A stretch of 64,000 bases of DNA from JBBDJG01 sp040880005 (GCA_040880005.1 JBBDJG010000027.1:1-64000); one strand, 5' to 3'; shown: positions 8,586-17,469, numbered from the stretch's first letter. Numbers and translations are program-made. Notes: generated by a model not told the origin, from the sequence alone.

Positions 8586-10217
8586 ATGCTCGAGGGTCTG
8601 ATGCAGAACGACTTCCCGCTGACGGTCTCGCATTTGTTCGGTCGCATGCGCACGATCAACGGTGACAAGGTGGTGGTCACCCTCGGCGAGGCAGGCACCG
8701 AGTCCCGGACCTACGGCGAGGTGGGGCAGCGGGTGGACCGACTCTGCGCGGCGCTGCAGTCACTGGGAATCGGTGCGGGCGATCGCGTAGCAACCTTCAT
8801 GTGGAACTCCAGTCAGCATCTGGAGATCTACATGGGCGTGCCGTGCATGGGAGCGGTGTTGCACACGCTCAACGTCCGCCTGTTCGCCGAGCAGCTCGCC
8901 TACATTGCGAATCATGCACAGGACCAGATCGTGTTCGTTGACGACTCGCTTGTGCCGGTGCTCGAGAAGGTCGCGCCGGAGTTCGAATCGGTGCGGCACT
9001 ACGTCGTCGTCGGCGACGGCGACGCGGGATCCCTGCCCAACGTGCTGCGCTACGAGGATCTGATCGCGTCGGCTGCCCCGGACTTCGACTATCCGGACGT
9101 CGATGAGCGCGCCGCAGCCGGTCTTTGTTATACGAGCGGCACAACCGGCCACCCGAAAGGCGTGCTGTACTCGCATCGCTCGAACGTGCTTCACAGCATG
9201 GCCACCTGCATGGCCGACACGCTCGCAATCAACTGGTCGGACCGTGTGTTGTCGGTCGTGCCGATGTTTCATGCGAACGCCTGGGGCTTGCCGTACGCCT
9301 GCGCGATGTCGGGCGCTGACATGATTATGCCGGCGCGGTTTCTTCAGGGCGAGCCGCTGGCGAAGCTGATCGAGCAGCAACGTGTGACGTTGGCAGCCGG
9401 CGTGCCGACCGTCTGGCTCGACCTGCTGCGCTACGTGGACGAGCAGCGCGCCGATCTATCCAGCCTGCGAATGATCGTTTGCGGCGGCGCGGCCATGCCC
9501 GAAGCGCTCGCGCGCGCGTTCCACGAGCGTCACAACGTCGAGATGGTCCAGGCCTGGGGAATGACCGAGATGAGCCCGATCGGGTCGGTGGCGAAGCCGC
9601 CTCAGTCGGTCGTCGGCACCGAGGAGGAATGGAGCTACCGGACCGCCACGGGTCGCATCGTCCCGCTCGTCGAGGCGCGACTGACCGACGACGACGGAAA
9701 AGAGGTGCCACGGGACGGATCTGCGACCGGTGAAGTCGAGGTGCGTGGGCCGTGGATTGCGAGCGACTACTACGAGGATCCGAGTGGCGCCGACAAATTC
9801 CGTGACGGCTGGCTTCGCACCGGAGACATAGCGACCATCGACGGCCAGGGTTTCATGCGCATATCCGATCGCTCCAAGGACGTGATCAAGTCGGGTGGCG
9901 AGTGGATCTCCTCGGTGGAGCTGGAAAACCATCTGATGGCGCACCCGGACGTCGTCGAGGCGGCCGTGATCGCCACCCCCGACGAGAAGTGGAGCGAGCG
10001 GCCGCTGGCGTGCGTGGTGATCAGGAGCGAGGCGACGGTCACGAGCGATGAGCTACGCGAGCACCTCGCCCCCCGAGTCGCCAAGTGGTGGATGCCCGAC
10101 GACTTCGCCTTCATCGAGGCGGTTCCCAAGACCAGCGTCGGCAAGTTCGACAAGAAGGCGCTGCGCGAGGCCCTTCGGGAGGGCCGGCTGGAGCAGAGCT
10201 CCCAGCGGGTCGACTGA
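8586..10217 (+). CDS. Acyl-CoA synthetase (fatty-acid--CoA ligase)
   Basis: An ANL-superfamily adenylate-forming ligase of 543 aa that activates a carboxylic acid with ATP and CoA. Motifs are CYTSGTTGHPKGV (P-loop-like A3), QAWGMTEMSP (A5), GWLRTGDIATID (A7), DRSKDVIKSGGEWISS (A8) and the A10 Lys in KTSVGKFDKKALR. Several in-frame starts exist; the ATG at 8586 has GGAGGA 7 nt upstream and matches the usual MLEGLMQ N-terminus of this group. It lies 43 bp after the alcohol dehydrogenase, so alcohol to aldehyde to acid to acyl-CoA is a plausible but unproven flow. Confidence 0.9.
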   Translation: MLEGLMQNDFPLTVSHLFGRMRTINGDKVVVTLGEAGTESRTYGEVGQRVDRLCAALQSLGIGAGDRVATFMWNSSQHLEIYMGVPCMGAVLHTLNVRLFAEQLAYIANHAQDQIVFVDDSLVPVLEKVAPEFESVRHYVVVGDGDAGSLPNVLRYEDLIASAAPDFDYPDVDERAAAGLCYTSGTTGHPKGVLYSHRSNVLHSMATCMADTLAINWSDRVLSVVPMFHANAWGLPYACAMSGADMIMPARFLQGEPLAKLIEQQRVTLAAGVPTVWLDLLRYVDEQRADLSSLRMIVCGGAAMPEALARAFHERHNVEMVQAWGMTEMSPIGSVAKPPQSVVGTEEEWSYRTATGRIVPLVEARLTDDDGKEVPRDGSATGEVEVRGPWIASDYYEDPSGADKFRDGWLRTGDIATIDGQGFMRISDRSKDVIKSGGEWISSVELENHLMAHPDVVEAAVIATPDEKWSERPLACVVIRSEATVTSDELREHLAPRVAKWWMPDDFAFIEAVPKTSVGKFDKKALREALREGRLEQSSQRVD

Positions 10218-10267
10218 CCTCCGCCAGGGGCCGCCAGGATGCGGCGCAGAGCCGGATCTGACCGCAA

Positions 10268-10285
10268 ACTGGCCACCTGGCCAGT
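10268..10285. promoter_or_regulatory. Perfect palindrome in the leader of the GGDEF/HD-GYP gene
   Basis: ACTGGCCACCTGGCCAGT is an 8-bp perfect inverted repeat with a 2-bp centre, about 135 bp before the start of the downstream signalling gene. The rest of 10218-10418 has no ORF or other clear feature. It could be an operator, or an RNA hairpin ending the ligase transcript. I could not fit it to the c-di-GMP-I riboswitch consensus. Confidence 0.35.
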
Positions 10286-10418
10286 TCCCGATCGGCGGCT
10301 CACGCTACTAGGACAAACGTCGATAAGTGTGCAGAAGGCGCGTCCACAGTCTGGGTGCGCCTGGGATAGGGCTGGAGGCCGTGCTGACCAAGGATGGTTC
10401 GAAAGCAGCGAGGGACGG

Positions 10419-12107
10419 ATGAACCCCTCACTGAAAGACAGACTCAGGTGGGAACCCTCCGATGGAGGGCTCAACCGTGCGGGAAAGATCGACCGCGCGC
10501 TGACGGCACGCTTCGGCGCGTACCTGATGGGCTCCGGCGGGCTGCTCGGGTTGATCCTGCTGGTGCTGCCACACACACCGCGTGACAACGAGTTGGGCAT
10601 CGCACTCACAGCGATCGGCGCGATAATGGGTGCGGTCATCCTCGTGATCGGTTTTGATCGCATCGCGGATTGGATGTTCCAGGCGATCGTCGCATTCGGC
10701 GCCGTGGTCGTGTCGTTGGCAGTCTATTTTCAGGGCGATGCCGCCGGGCCGGCCGGCGTGCTCTACGTCGCGATCGCCGTGTCGGTGTTCTACTTCTTCA
10801 CGCGCCGACAGGCCGTCCTTCAACTCATCTGGATGGGCATCTGCTACGCACTTGTGTTGACTCAGGTGGCGGTGTTCAGCGACGCGGTGAGCGCCTGGGT
10901 CGAGACGATGGGCCTCGTCGCCATGGTCGGCTTCCTGATGAGCCGGATACGTGCGCGCATCGACTGGCTCGTTGACAAGCTCCAGGATGCCGCTCGTACC
11001 GACACGCTGACGGGACTACTCAACCGACGTGGATTCGAGGAGCAGTTCGAGCTGGAGCTCGAACGTGCGTGGCGTGGCCAGCAGCTCATGAGCGTGCTGG
11101 TCGGTGACCTCGACCACTTCAAGGAGGTCAACGATCGCTTCGGTCATCACGCAGGAGATGCAGCCCTGCAATCCGTCAGCGAGATATTCCTCAGAGAGAA
11201 ACGGCGCGTGGACGTGTGTGCGCGCATGGGCGGCGAGGAGTTCGCGTTCATCCTGCCCGACACCGACGAGCACGGCGCGTTCATGCTCGCGGAACGGCTG
11301 CGAACCGGCATACGTGAGGCGTTCGGCGCCCAGCCGGTCGCTCTCACGGTCAGCTTCGGCGTCGCGAACTTTCCGGGTCACGGCGAGACCGCCGAGCCGC
11401 TGCTGCGCGCGGCCGATCACGCGCTCTACGCCGCGAAGTCGCTGGGACGCGACCGCTGCGTGATCTACAGCTCCGAGATCGCCAGCACGATTGCGGGTGG
11501 CAACGCCTCTCGCAGTTTGATCGGCGAGGGCCATCTGGCGACCGTTGTCGCGCTCGCCGAAACGCTCGACGTGCGCGACGCCGGCACCGCCAGGCATTCC
11601 CAGATGGTGGGGCGCTACTGCGAGTTGACGGCCGGCGAACTTGGATTGCCACCGGAGACGACAGAGCGGGTGAGGTTGGCGGGGATTCTGCACGACGTCG
11701 GGAAGGTGGGCGTGCCCGATTCGATCCTCCAAAAGCCGGGCCCACTCTCGGCCGACGAGTGGAAGCTGATGCGCAAGCATCCTGAGATTGCCGCCCGCAT
11801 CCTCGAGGGCGCGGACATGGACGACATTCGCGAATGGGTGCTGGCGCATCAGGAGCGTCCCGACGGGGAGGGGTACCCGATGGGACTGCGCGGTGAGGAG
11901 ATTCCGCTGGAGGCGCGCATTCTGGCCGTGGCCGACGCCTATGAGGCGATGACCTCCGACCGTGTCTATCGGCCGGCGCTGAGCGCGGAAGCGGCGCAGA
12001 TGGAGCTGCTCGAATGTGCCGGCACGCAGTTCGACCCCGCTGTGGTCGAAGCGTTCATGAAGCTGCTCGAGAAGGAAGGCAAGCGGGTCTGGCCGCGGGC
12101 AGCGTAA
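10419..12107 (+). CDS. Membrane diguanylate cyclase / HD-GYP phosphodiesterase fusion
   Basis: A 562-aa c-di-GMP signalling protein. An N-terminal membrane region (about residues 25-180, five or six hydrophobic segments) is followed by GGDEF (~200-360) and HD-GYP (~385-555). The GGDEF domain has the active-site MGGEEF and the inhibitory RxxD site (RRVD, five residues before). The HD-GYP domain has HDVGKVGVPD and AHQERPDGEGYP, but one His of the usual HHE motif is Gln. Both making and breaking c-di-GMP are therefore possible, the latter perhaps weakened. The ATG follows AGGGACGG. It is adjacent to a shorter paralogue lacking HD-GYP. Confidence 0.92.
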   Translation: MNPSLKDRLRWEPSDGGLNRAGKIDRALTARFGAYLMGSGGLLGLILLVLPHTPRDNELGIALTAIGAIMGAVILVIGFDRIADWMFQAIVAFGAVVVSLAVYFQGDAAGPAGVLYVAIAVSVFYFFTRRQAVLQLIWMGICYALVLTQVAVFSDAVSAWVETMGLVAMVGFLMSRIRARIDWLVDKLQDAARTDTLTGLLNRRGFEEQFELELERAWRGQQLMSVLVGDLDHFKEVNDRFGHHAGDAALQSVSEIFLREKRRVDVCARMGGEEFAFILPDTDEHGAFMLAERLRTGIREAFGAQPVALTVSFGVANFPGHGETAEPLLRAADHALYAAKSLGRDRCVIYSSEIASTIAGGNASRSLIGEGHLATVVALAETLDVRDAGTARHSQMVGRYCELTAGELGLPPETTERVRLAGILHDVGKVGVPDSILQKPGPLSADEWKLMRKHPEIAARILEGADMDDIREWVLAHQERPDGEGYPMGLRGEEIPLEARILAVADAYEAMTSDRVYRPALSAEAAQMELLECAGTQFDPAVVEAFMKLLEKEGKRVWPRAA

Positions 12108-12135
12108 TGGCAATCCCGACCCCAACCGAGACACC

Positions 12136-13260
12136 ATGATCCGCGCTGAGCTGAAGCGCAGGTTCGAATGGCGCTACGCGAAGCTCGGCGATTCCTACGG
12201 GAACCTCGACATGGCCTCGCGTGCCCGCTTTGCGATGTACGCGTGGGGTGGCGTCTCGCTGCTCGGGCTCTGTCTCAGTCTTGTCACCCGGCTTCCCAAC
12301 ATCGATAGGCCCGGCATGCTCGCGGTGAGCGCAGCGGGGATGGCGGTGGCCCTCACCCTGATGATCGGCTTCGACCGCCTGCCGAGTTGGACATTTCCGG
12401 CGAGCACGGCGCTAGCGGTCGCGCTGATAGCACCGGTATTGTACTTCACGCACCGCCCCGCCAGCCCGCTCGTGATCCTGTACGTGCCTGTGATCGTCGC
12501 CGCCTTCTACTTCCACGGCGCCAAGTGGGGTGCGGTCCAGAATCTCTTGATAGCCGTCACGTACGGGGCCGTGCTGGCGATCGAGAGGCCGGAAGGCGCG
12601 ATCCCGTATTGGGCACTGACCGTCGGGATCCTCGTGCTGACCGGCAACCTGATCGAGCGCGTCCGTGATCGGATCGAGCAGCTGGTGGCCGAGCTCGATC
12701 GCGCCGCGCGCACCGATCCACTCACGGGCCTGCTCAACCGTCGCGCGTTCAAGCAGGAGTTCGAGATGGAGCTGGAGCGCTCGCGACGCTCGGCGAGGCC
12801 GATGAGCCTGATGATGGCTGACGTCGATCACTTCAAACGGATGAACGACGAGCTCGGTCACGGCGCCGGCGATGAGGCGCTCAAGCAGATGGCCGCGCTG
12901 TTCCACGACGAGGCGCGACGCGTGGACTTCGCCGTCCGGATGGGCGGCGAGGAGTTCGCGCTACTGCTGCCCGGCACCGACGAGGCCGGCGCGTACATGC
13001 TGGCCGAGCGGGTGCGAGCCGCGACGCACCGAGCGTTTGCAGACCAGGAGGTGCACCTCACGATCAGCTTCGGCATCGCCAGCTATCCGGCCCACGGCTA
13101 CGAGATCGACGCGTTGATGCGGGCGGCGGATCACGCCCTCTACACGGCAAAGGCGCTGGGTCGAGATCGTACGGTTGTCTGTAACCGCGCGATAGCCAAA
13201 GCGATCGCGATCGAGGACGACCGTCCGGTTGCGTCCGAACATGGACGCGCTGCAGCGTAG
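12136..13260 (+). CDS. Membrane diguanylate cyclase (GGDEF)
   Basis: A 374-aa protein with several N-terminal membrane segments (about 30-185) and one GGDEF domain (about 190-355). The MGGEEF active site and the RxxD product-inhibition site (RRVD) are both present, so an active c-di-GMP synthase is expected. It starts 28 bp after the previous gene and is clearly its paralogue (DPLTGLLNRR...GGEEFALLLPGTDEAGAYMLAER in both). This looks like a tandem duplication followed by loss or gain of the HD-GYP domain. The sensory input through the membrane part is unknown. Confidence 0.92.
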   Translation: MIRAELKRRFEWRYAKLGDSYGNLDMASRARFAMYAWGGVSLLGLCLSLVTRLPNIDRPGMLAVSAAGMAVALTLMIGFDRLPSWTFPASTALAVALIAPVLYFTHRPASPLVILYVPVIVAAFYFHGAKWGAVQNLLIAVTYGAVLAIERPEGAIPYWALTVGILVLTGNLIERVRDRIEQLVAELDRAARTDPLTGLLNRRAFKQEFEMELERSRRSARPMSLMMADVDHFKRMNDELGHGAGDEALKQMAALFHDEARRVDFAVRMGGEEFALLLPGTDEAGAYMLAERVRAATHRAFADQEVHLTISFGIASYPAHGYEIDALMRAADHALYTAKALGRDRTVVCNRAIAKAIAIEDDRPVASEHGRAAA

Positions 13261-13292
13261 TCACCGGTCCACGGCCGTTGGCACAGCACATG

Positions 13293-13298
13293 TAGAAT
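13293..13298 (+). promoter_or_regulatory. -10 hexamer of the B12-binding subunit gene
   Basis: TAGAAT lies 10 nt before the ATG at 13309 and is identical to the hexamers of the mutase large subunit (4887) and asnB (26380). A leaderless or near-leaderless mRNA is expected. Confidence 0.45.
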
Positions 13299-13308
13299 CG
13301 CGCGCCTG

Positions 13309-13740
13309 ATGCAGGCCACGCCCGATTCCCCGGCCGGGGGAGAGCAGTCGAAGCGCAAGATCCGCGTTGTAGTCGCGAAGCCGGGGCTCGACGGCCACGA
13401 TCGTGGCGCCAAGATCATCGCTCGCGCGCTGCGCGATGCGGGCATGGAGGTGATCTACACCGGATTGCACCAGACGCCTGAACAGATCGCCGAAACGGTG
13501 ATCCAGGAGGACGCCGACGCGGTGGGTCTCTCGATCCTGTCGGGTGCTCACATGACGCTGGTGCCGCGCGTGACCGAGCTGCTCGACGCGAAGGGGGCGG
13601 GTGACGTGGTCGTGATCGTGGGCGGGACGATCCCAGCCGACGACATCGCCGAGCTGAAGAAGTCAGGCGTCTCGGATGTTTTCACGCCAGGCGCCTCGAC
13701 TCAGGACATCATCGAGTTCGTTCGCAAGGCGGTCGGCTGA
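13309..13740 (+). CDS. icmB: Acyl-CoA mutase small, cobalamin-binding subunit
   Basis: A 143-aa free-standing B12-binding domain of the mutase superfamily. It has the lower-axial-ligand motif DGHDRG (GLDGHDRGAK, about 35-44), SILSGAHM and the GGTIP loop that embrace the cobalamin tail. It would pair with the large subunit encoded ~7 kb upstream at 4900-6561. Such split organisation is known for isobutyryl-CoA mutase, where the small subunit has about this length. Between them lie the ligase and cyclic-di-GMP genes, so the pair is not one operon but may share a promoter type. Confidence 0.9.
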   Translation: MQATPDSPAGGEQSKRKIRVVVAKPGLDGHDRGAKIIARALRDAGMEVIYTGLHQTPEQIAETVIQEDADAVGLSILSGAHMTLVPRVTELLDAKGAGDVVVIVGGTIPADDIAELKKSGVSDVFTPGASTQDIIEFVRKAVG

Positions 13741-13794
13741 GGACATGCCAAGGTCGCGCCAAGGCCGCGCCCGCTCTGCGATGTCAATATCCAC

Positions 13795-13810
13795 GATTGA
13801 TTGGTCAATC
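13795..13810. promoter_or_regulatory. Palindromic operator candidate upstream of etfBA
   Basis: GATTGATTGGTCAATC is a perfect 6+4+6 inverted repeat directly followed by a -10-like TACTAT (13814-13819). It resembles the TTGA-N-TCAA half-site style used by TetR-type fatty-acid regulators, which would suit the ETF operon. The regulator is not in the window. The rest of 13741-13910 holds only the etfB leader. Confidence 0.4.
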
Positions 13811-13910
13811 GGTTACTATTGCGGGCGCTGTCGAGCAGCGCAAAACCAATAGCTTTGCGCTCCGCGCTCCATTCCGCGTGTACCGCAGACAAAACAGGAG
13901 GCTTTAGCTC

Positions 13911-14699
13911 TTGAAGATCTGTGTCCTCGTAAAGCAGGTTCCCGACGCAGCCGTTGAGAAGCGCATGGACTCCAACACGCTGCGCCTCGACCGCAGCGGC
14001 GAGACAAACCTCAACCCGTTCGACACGCACGCAATCGAGGCTGCGATGCAGGTCAAGGAGGGGGGAGCGGCCGTGGAGGAGATCGTCGCGGTCACGATGG
14101 GTCCCGAGTCGGCCGTACGCGCACTGCACAAGGCGGTATCGCTGGGCGCCGATCGGTCACTTCATCTCGCCGACGAGGCGCTGGCCGGTTCGGACGTTTG
14201 TGCGTCGGGGTACGCGATCGGACAAATCTTGAAGAAAGAAAGCCCAGACCTCGTGCTGCTCGGCCAGCAGTCGGATGACGGCGAGTGCTACACGATGGGC
14301 GCGGTGATCGCCGATCACCTCCAGATGCCGTCACTCACTCAGGTGATCAAGATGGACGTCGAGGGAAACAAGCTGCGCTGCGAGCGCCAGGCCGAGTACG
14401 GCTACGACACGGTGGAGGTGGAGCTGCCCGCGGTGATCAGCGTCGGCGACGCAATCAACGAGCCGCGCTACCCGAGTCTGAAGGCGATCATGGGCGCCAA
14501 GAAGAAGCCGCTCGAGACGCTGTCGGTAGCCGACGCGGGCATCGAGGCGTCGAGGGTCGGGCAGGAGGGCTCACGCACGGCAGTGCTGGCGCTGAACCCG
14601 CCGCCGGCCAAGGAGAAGGGTGAGGTGTTCGAGGACGAGGACACGAATGAGACGGTCGAGAAGATCGTCGCCTGGCTGGACGAAAGGAAGCTGGTCTAA
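13911..14699 (+). CDS. etfB: Electron transfer flavoprotein, beta subunit
   Basis: A 262-aa ETF beta subunit (AMP-binding half) beginning KICVLVKQVPD at a TTG codon, with a strong AGGAGG ribosome site (13896-13901) 9 nt upstream. The signature region VLLGQQSDDGE...MGAVIADHL is present. It accepts electrons from acyl-CoA dehydrogenases such as the one at 415-1641. It is the first gene of etfB-etfA-ETF:quinone oxidoreductase; the stop is immediately followed by the etfA start. Confidence 0.95.
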   Translation: MKICVLVKQVPDAAVEKRMDSNTLRLDRSGETNLNPFDTHAIEAAMQVKEGGAAVEEIVAVTMGPESAVRALHKAVSLGADRSLHLADEALAGSDVCASGYAIGQILKKESPDLVLLGQQSDDGECYTMGAVIADHLQMPSLTQVIKMDVEGNKLRCERQAEYGYDTVEVELPAVISVGDAINEPRYPSLKAIMGAKKKPLETLSVADAGIEASRVGQEGSRTAVLALNPPPAKEKGEVFEDEDTNETVEKIVAWLDERKLV

Positions 14700-15674
14700 A
14701 TGGGTGGCATTCTGGTCTACGTCCTTCACGACGACGAAAACAACTTCAACAAGAACTCGCTGGGCGCCGTCTCCGAGGCGTCCAAGCTCGCGGGCGAGCT
14801 GGGAGGCGAGGCGGCCGCGCTGGTGGTCGGCGACGTCGCGGACGCTGCCTGCCAGTCGCTTGGCGCCTACGGAGCCGCCAAGGCCTATCGCGCGAAGAGC
14901 GTGCCGGAGGGACTTGCGCAGCCGATCGTCGATGCGATGGCGAAGGTCATCACCGACGACGGGTACTCGTATGCGCTGTTCGGTGGCGGTCTACTCGGCT
15001 TCGAGATCGGCGCTGGCTTGACCGCACGCCTTGGTGCCGGCGTGACGATGGAGGTCACGGAGGTCAAGGTCTCCGACGGCAAGCTCGTGGCGGTGCGTCC
15101 GATCCTTCAGGACTCGCAGGTCGCCGACGTCTCGTACGTTGGCGAGCCGGGCATCATCATCGGCCGACTGAACGCGTTTGACGTGGTCGAGCGAAACGGC
15201 GGCTCCGCCGAGGTCGTCGATGTCGATGTCGAGCTGTCGCCCTGGTCGACCAAGGCCAAGATGGTCACCCGCGGGGAGCAGCGCGGAGAGGACGTCAACA
15301 TCGAAGACGCCGACTTCCTCGTTGCGGGCGGTCGCGGGCTCGGCAAGGCGGAGGGCTTCGAGATGTGCGAGCAGCTCGCCGAGGCGCTCGGCGGCGCGGT
15401 CGCCGCCACGCGCGCCGTCGTTGACGCGGGCTGGTATCCGTACGCTGCGCAGATCGGCCAGACGGGCAAGACCGTCGCGCCGAAGCTCTACCTGGCGGCG
15501 GGCATCTCCGGCGCCATCCAGCACAAGGTGGGGATGCAAAGCTCTGAGAACATCGTCGCGATCAACAAGGACCCGAACGCGCCGATCTTCGAGTTCTGCG
15601 ACCTCGGCGTGGTGGGCGACCTGCACAAGATCGTGCCCAAGCTCACCGACGCGATCAAGTCCAAGAAGGGCTGA
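14700..15674 (+). CDS. etfA: Electron transfer flavoprotein, alpha subunit
   Basis: A 324-aa ETF alpha subunit. The N-terminal domain packs on EtfB, and the C-terminal FAD-binding domain has GRGLGKAEGFE, YAAQIGQTGKTVAPKLYLAAGISGAIQH and the terminal FEFCDLGVVGDL. Its start abuts the etfB stop, so the two are translationally coupled and made in equal amounts. Confidence 0.96.
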   Translation: MGGILVYVLHDDENNFNKNSLGAVSEASKLAGELGGEAAALVVGDVADAACQSLGAYGAAKAYRAKSVPEGLAQPIVDAMAKVITDDGYSYALFGGGLLGFEIGAGLTARLGAGVTMEVTEVKVSDGKLVAVRPILQDSQVADVSYVGEPGIIIGRLNAFDVVERNGGSAEVVDVDVELSPWSTKAKMVTRGEQRGEDVNIEDADFLVAGGRGLGKAEGFEMCEQLAEALGGAVAATRAVVDAGWYPYAAQIGQTGKTVAPKLYLAAGISGAIQHKVGMQSSENIVAINKDPNAPIFEFCDLGVVGDLHKIVPKLTDAIKSKKG

Positions 15675-15678
15675 ACCA

Positions 15679-17385
15679 ATGGCCGTAGCGCCGGCCCAGT
15701 ATCCGCCACCCGTCTCCGACTCGGAGTTCGTGGGGCCGCCGACCGACGCCGAGGACGAGCGCATCGAGGTCGGTGTCGCGATCGTGGGCGGCGGGCCGGC
15801 CGGGCTCGCGTGCGCGATCAAGCTCATGCAGCTGCTCGAGCACGAGCCCGAGTTGGCGGACAAGCTCGGTGAGGTGCCGGTCGCGGTGATCGAGAAGGGC
15901 AAGACGCCGGGCGCGCATTTGCTGTCCGGCGCGAACGTGCGCCCCTCCGCGATGAAGGCGCTGTTTCCGGACCTCGAGCCAGAAGACTGGCCGGTGTTCG
16001 GTGAGGTGAAAAAGGACGCCGTTTACCTGCTCACGGAAAAACAAGCACTTCCGTTGATCCCCGAGCCGCCCAATTTCCGCAACCACGGAAACTACGTCAC
16101 CTCGGTGGCGCAGCTCGGGCGCTTTCTGTCCGGAAAGGCGGAGGAGGCGGGCGTCTACGTGCTGCCCGAGACGGCCGCGACCAAGCTGCTGGTGGATGAC
16201 CGAATCGTCGTCGGAGTGCGCACCGGCGACAAGGGCCGCGGCAAGGAGGGCGAGCCGCTGCCGAACTTCGAGCCGGGCTCCGACGTGATCGCGAGGGCGA
16301 CCGTGCTGGCAGAGGGCACGCTCGGCCACCTCTCGCTGGCGGTGCAGGACTACTTCGATATCGGTGGGGAGGACCCACAGCGCTGGGAGCTGGGCGTGAA
16401 GGAGGTTTGGGAGGTGCCCAAGCCACTCGATCGGGTCATCCACACGATGGGCTGGCCACTGCGCAAGTCGTCCAAGTACAACGAGTTCGGCGGCAGCTTC
16501 ATCTACCCGATGGGCGAGGACAAGGTGTGCATCGGCCTGGTGGTCGGGCTCGACTACACCGATGCCACCTTCTCCTGCCACGACGCGCTGCAGCTGCTCA
16601 AGACCCATCCCTTCATCCGCAAGATCCTCGACGGTGGCAAGCGTGTCGCCTGGGGCGCCAAGACGATCCCCTCGGGCGGCTACTTTGCGATGCCCAAGCA
16701 TCTCTCGGTTCCCGGCATGTGCATCGCCGGCGATGGCGCCGGGATGGTCAACATTCCGGTGCTGAAGGGCGTGCACTACGCGATGCACGCCGGCATCTAT
16801 GCGGCGGAGACGATCGTCGACGCGCTGAAGGACGATTCGATCAACTTCGAGGCCTACGACGCGAAGGTTCGCAAAGGGCCGATCGGGGAGGACCTGTACG
16901 AGTCGCGCAACATGCGCCAGCCGTTCTCGAACGGGTTCTTCATCGGCGGCGCGATTGCGAGCGCGATGACGATCACGAAAGGTGCGTTTCCGGGCGGTCA
17001 CTGGAAGCAGGAGCACGATGCCGAGAACGAGATGTTCATCGGCAATGCCAGTGACATGTACCTCGCGCCCGACGGCAAATACACCTTCGACAAGCTCTCG
17101 TCGGTGTTCGCGTCCGGCAATGCGACCCGCGACGACGCACCCAGCCATATCCGCATCCAGACCGAGGTGCCCTACGAAATCGCCCAGACGTGGGTGTCGA
17201 TGTGTCCGGCGCAGGTTTACGAGATCCCGGAGGACCAGCTCGAGCAGGCGAAGGCCGGCGAGCGCAAGGTCGTGGACGTGCACGTCGCCGCCTCCAACTG
17301 CGTCCAATGCGGCGCGATCACGGCCAAGGGTGGCCGCCTAACTCCGCCCGAGGGCGGCGACGGCCCGCTCTACACGATCGTCTAG
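15679..17385 (+). CDS. Electron transfer flavoprotein:quinone oxidoreductase
   Basis: A 568-aa membrane-associated flavoprotein that passes electrons from reduced ETF to menaquinone or ubiquinone. The FAD motif GGGPAGLACAIK is near residue 40, and IAGDGAGMVNIPVLKG is the second FAD and membrane region. The C-terminal iron-sulfur domain has CPAQVYE and NCVQC, but the third cysteine of the usual NCxxCxxC cluster is missing (GAITAKGG follows). Only three of four [4Fe-4S] ligands are therefore visible. It follows etfA by 4 bp. The upstream open frame is not part of the protein. Confidence 0.92.
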   Translation: MAVAPAQYPPPVSDSEFVGPPTDAEDERIEVGVAIVGGGPAGLACAIKLMQLLEHEPELADKLGEVPVAVIEKGKTPGAHLLSGANVRPSAMKALFPDLEPEDWPVFGEVKKDAVYLLTEKQALPLIPEPPNFRNHGNYVTSVAQLGRFLSGKAEEAGVYVLPETAATKLLVDDRIVVGVRTGDKGRGKEGEPLPNFEPGSDVIARATVLAEGTLGHLSLAVQDYFDIGGEDPQRWELGVKEVWEVPKPLDRVIHTMGWPLRKSSKYNEFGGSFIYPMGEDKVCIGLVVGLDYTDATFSCHDALQLLKTHPFIRKILDGGKRVAWGAKTIPSGGYFAMPKHLSVPGMCIAGDGAGMVNIPVLKGVHYAMHAGIYAAETIVDALKDDSINFEAYDAKVRKGPIGEDLYESRNMRQPFSNGFFIGGAIASAMTITKGAFPGGHWKQEHDAENEMFIGNASDMYLAPDGKYTFDKLSSVFASGNATRDDAPSHIRIQTEVPYEIAQTWVSMCPAQVYEIPEDQLEQAKAGERKVVDVHVAASNCVQCGAITAKGGRLTPPEGGDGPLYTIV

Positions 17386-17416
17386 CGCTCGTGGCGGTCA
17401 CCGGCCTCGACTGTTG

Positions 17417-17426
17417 NNNNNNNNNN
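17417..17426. other. Assembly gap (10 N)
   Basis: Ten undetermined bases abut the left arm of a perfect inverted repeat. The strong hairpin probably caused the gap. Its true length is unknown. Confidence 0.95.
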
Positions 17427-17453
17427 CATTGACCGCGCATATCGCGGTCAATG
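17427..17453. repeat. Inverted repeat, copy B, upstream of the CopD-like gene
   Basis: CATTGACCGCG (17427-17437) and CGCGGTCAATG (17443-17453) form a perfect 11-bp inverted repeat around CATAT, ending 17 bp before the next gene. It shares TTGACCGCG...GCGG...GTCGAACGG with the element at 4831-4868. Confidence 0.6.
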
Positions 17454-17469
17454 TCGAACGGCTGCGCTG

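Noticed and set aside
10218..10418. c-di-GMP-I riboswitch before the GGDEF/HD-GYP gene
   Set aside because: A GCAAA and a stem are present, but the second conserved GCAAAGCC-like and GGUAGC segments could not be placed.
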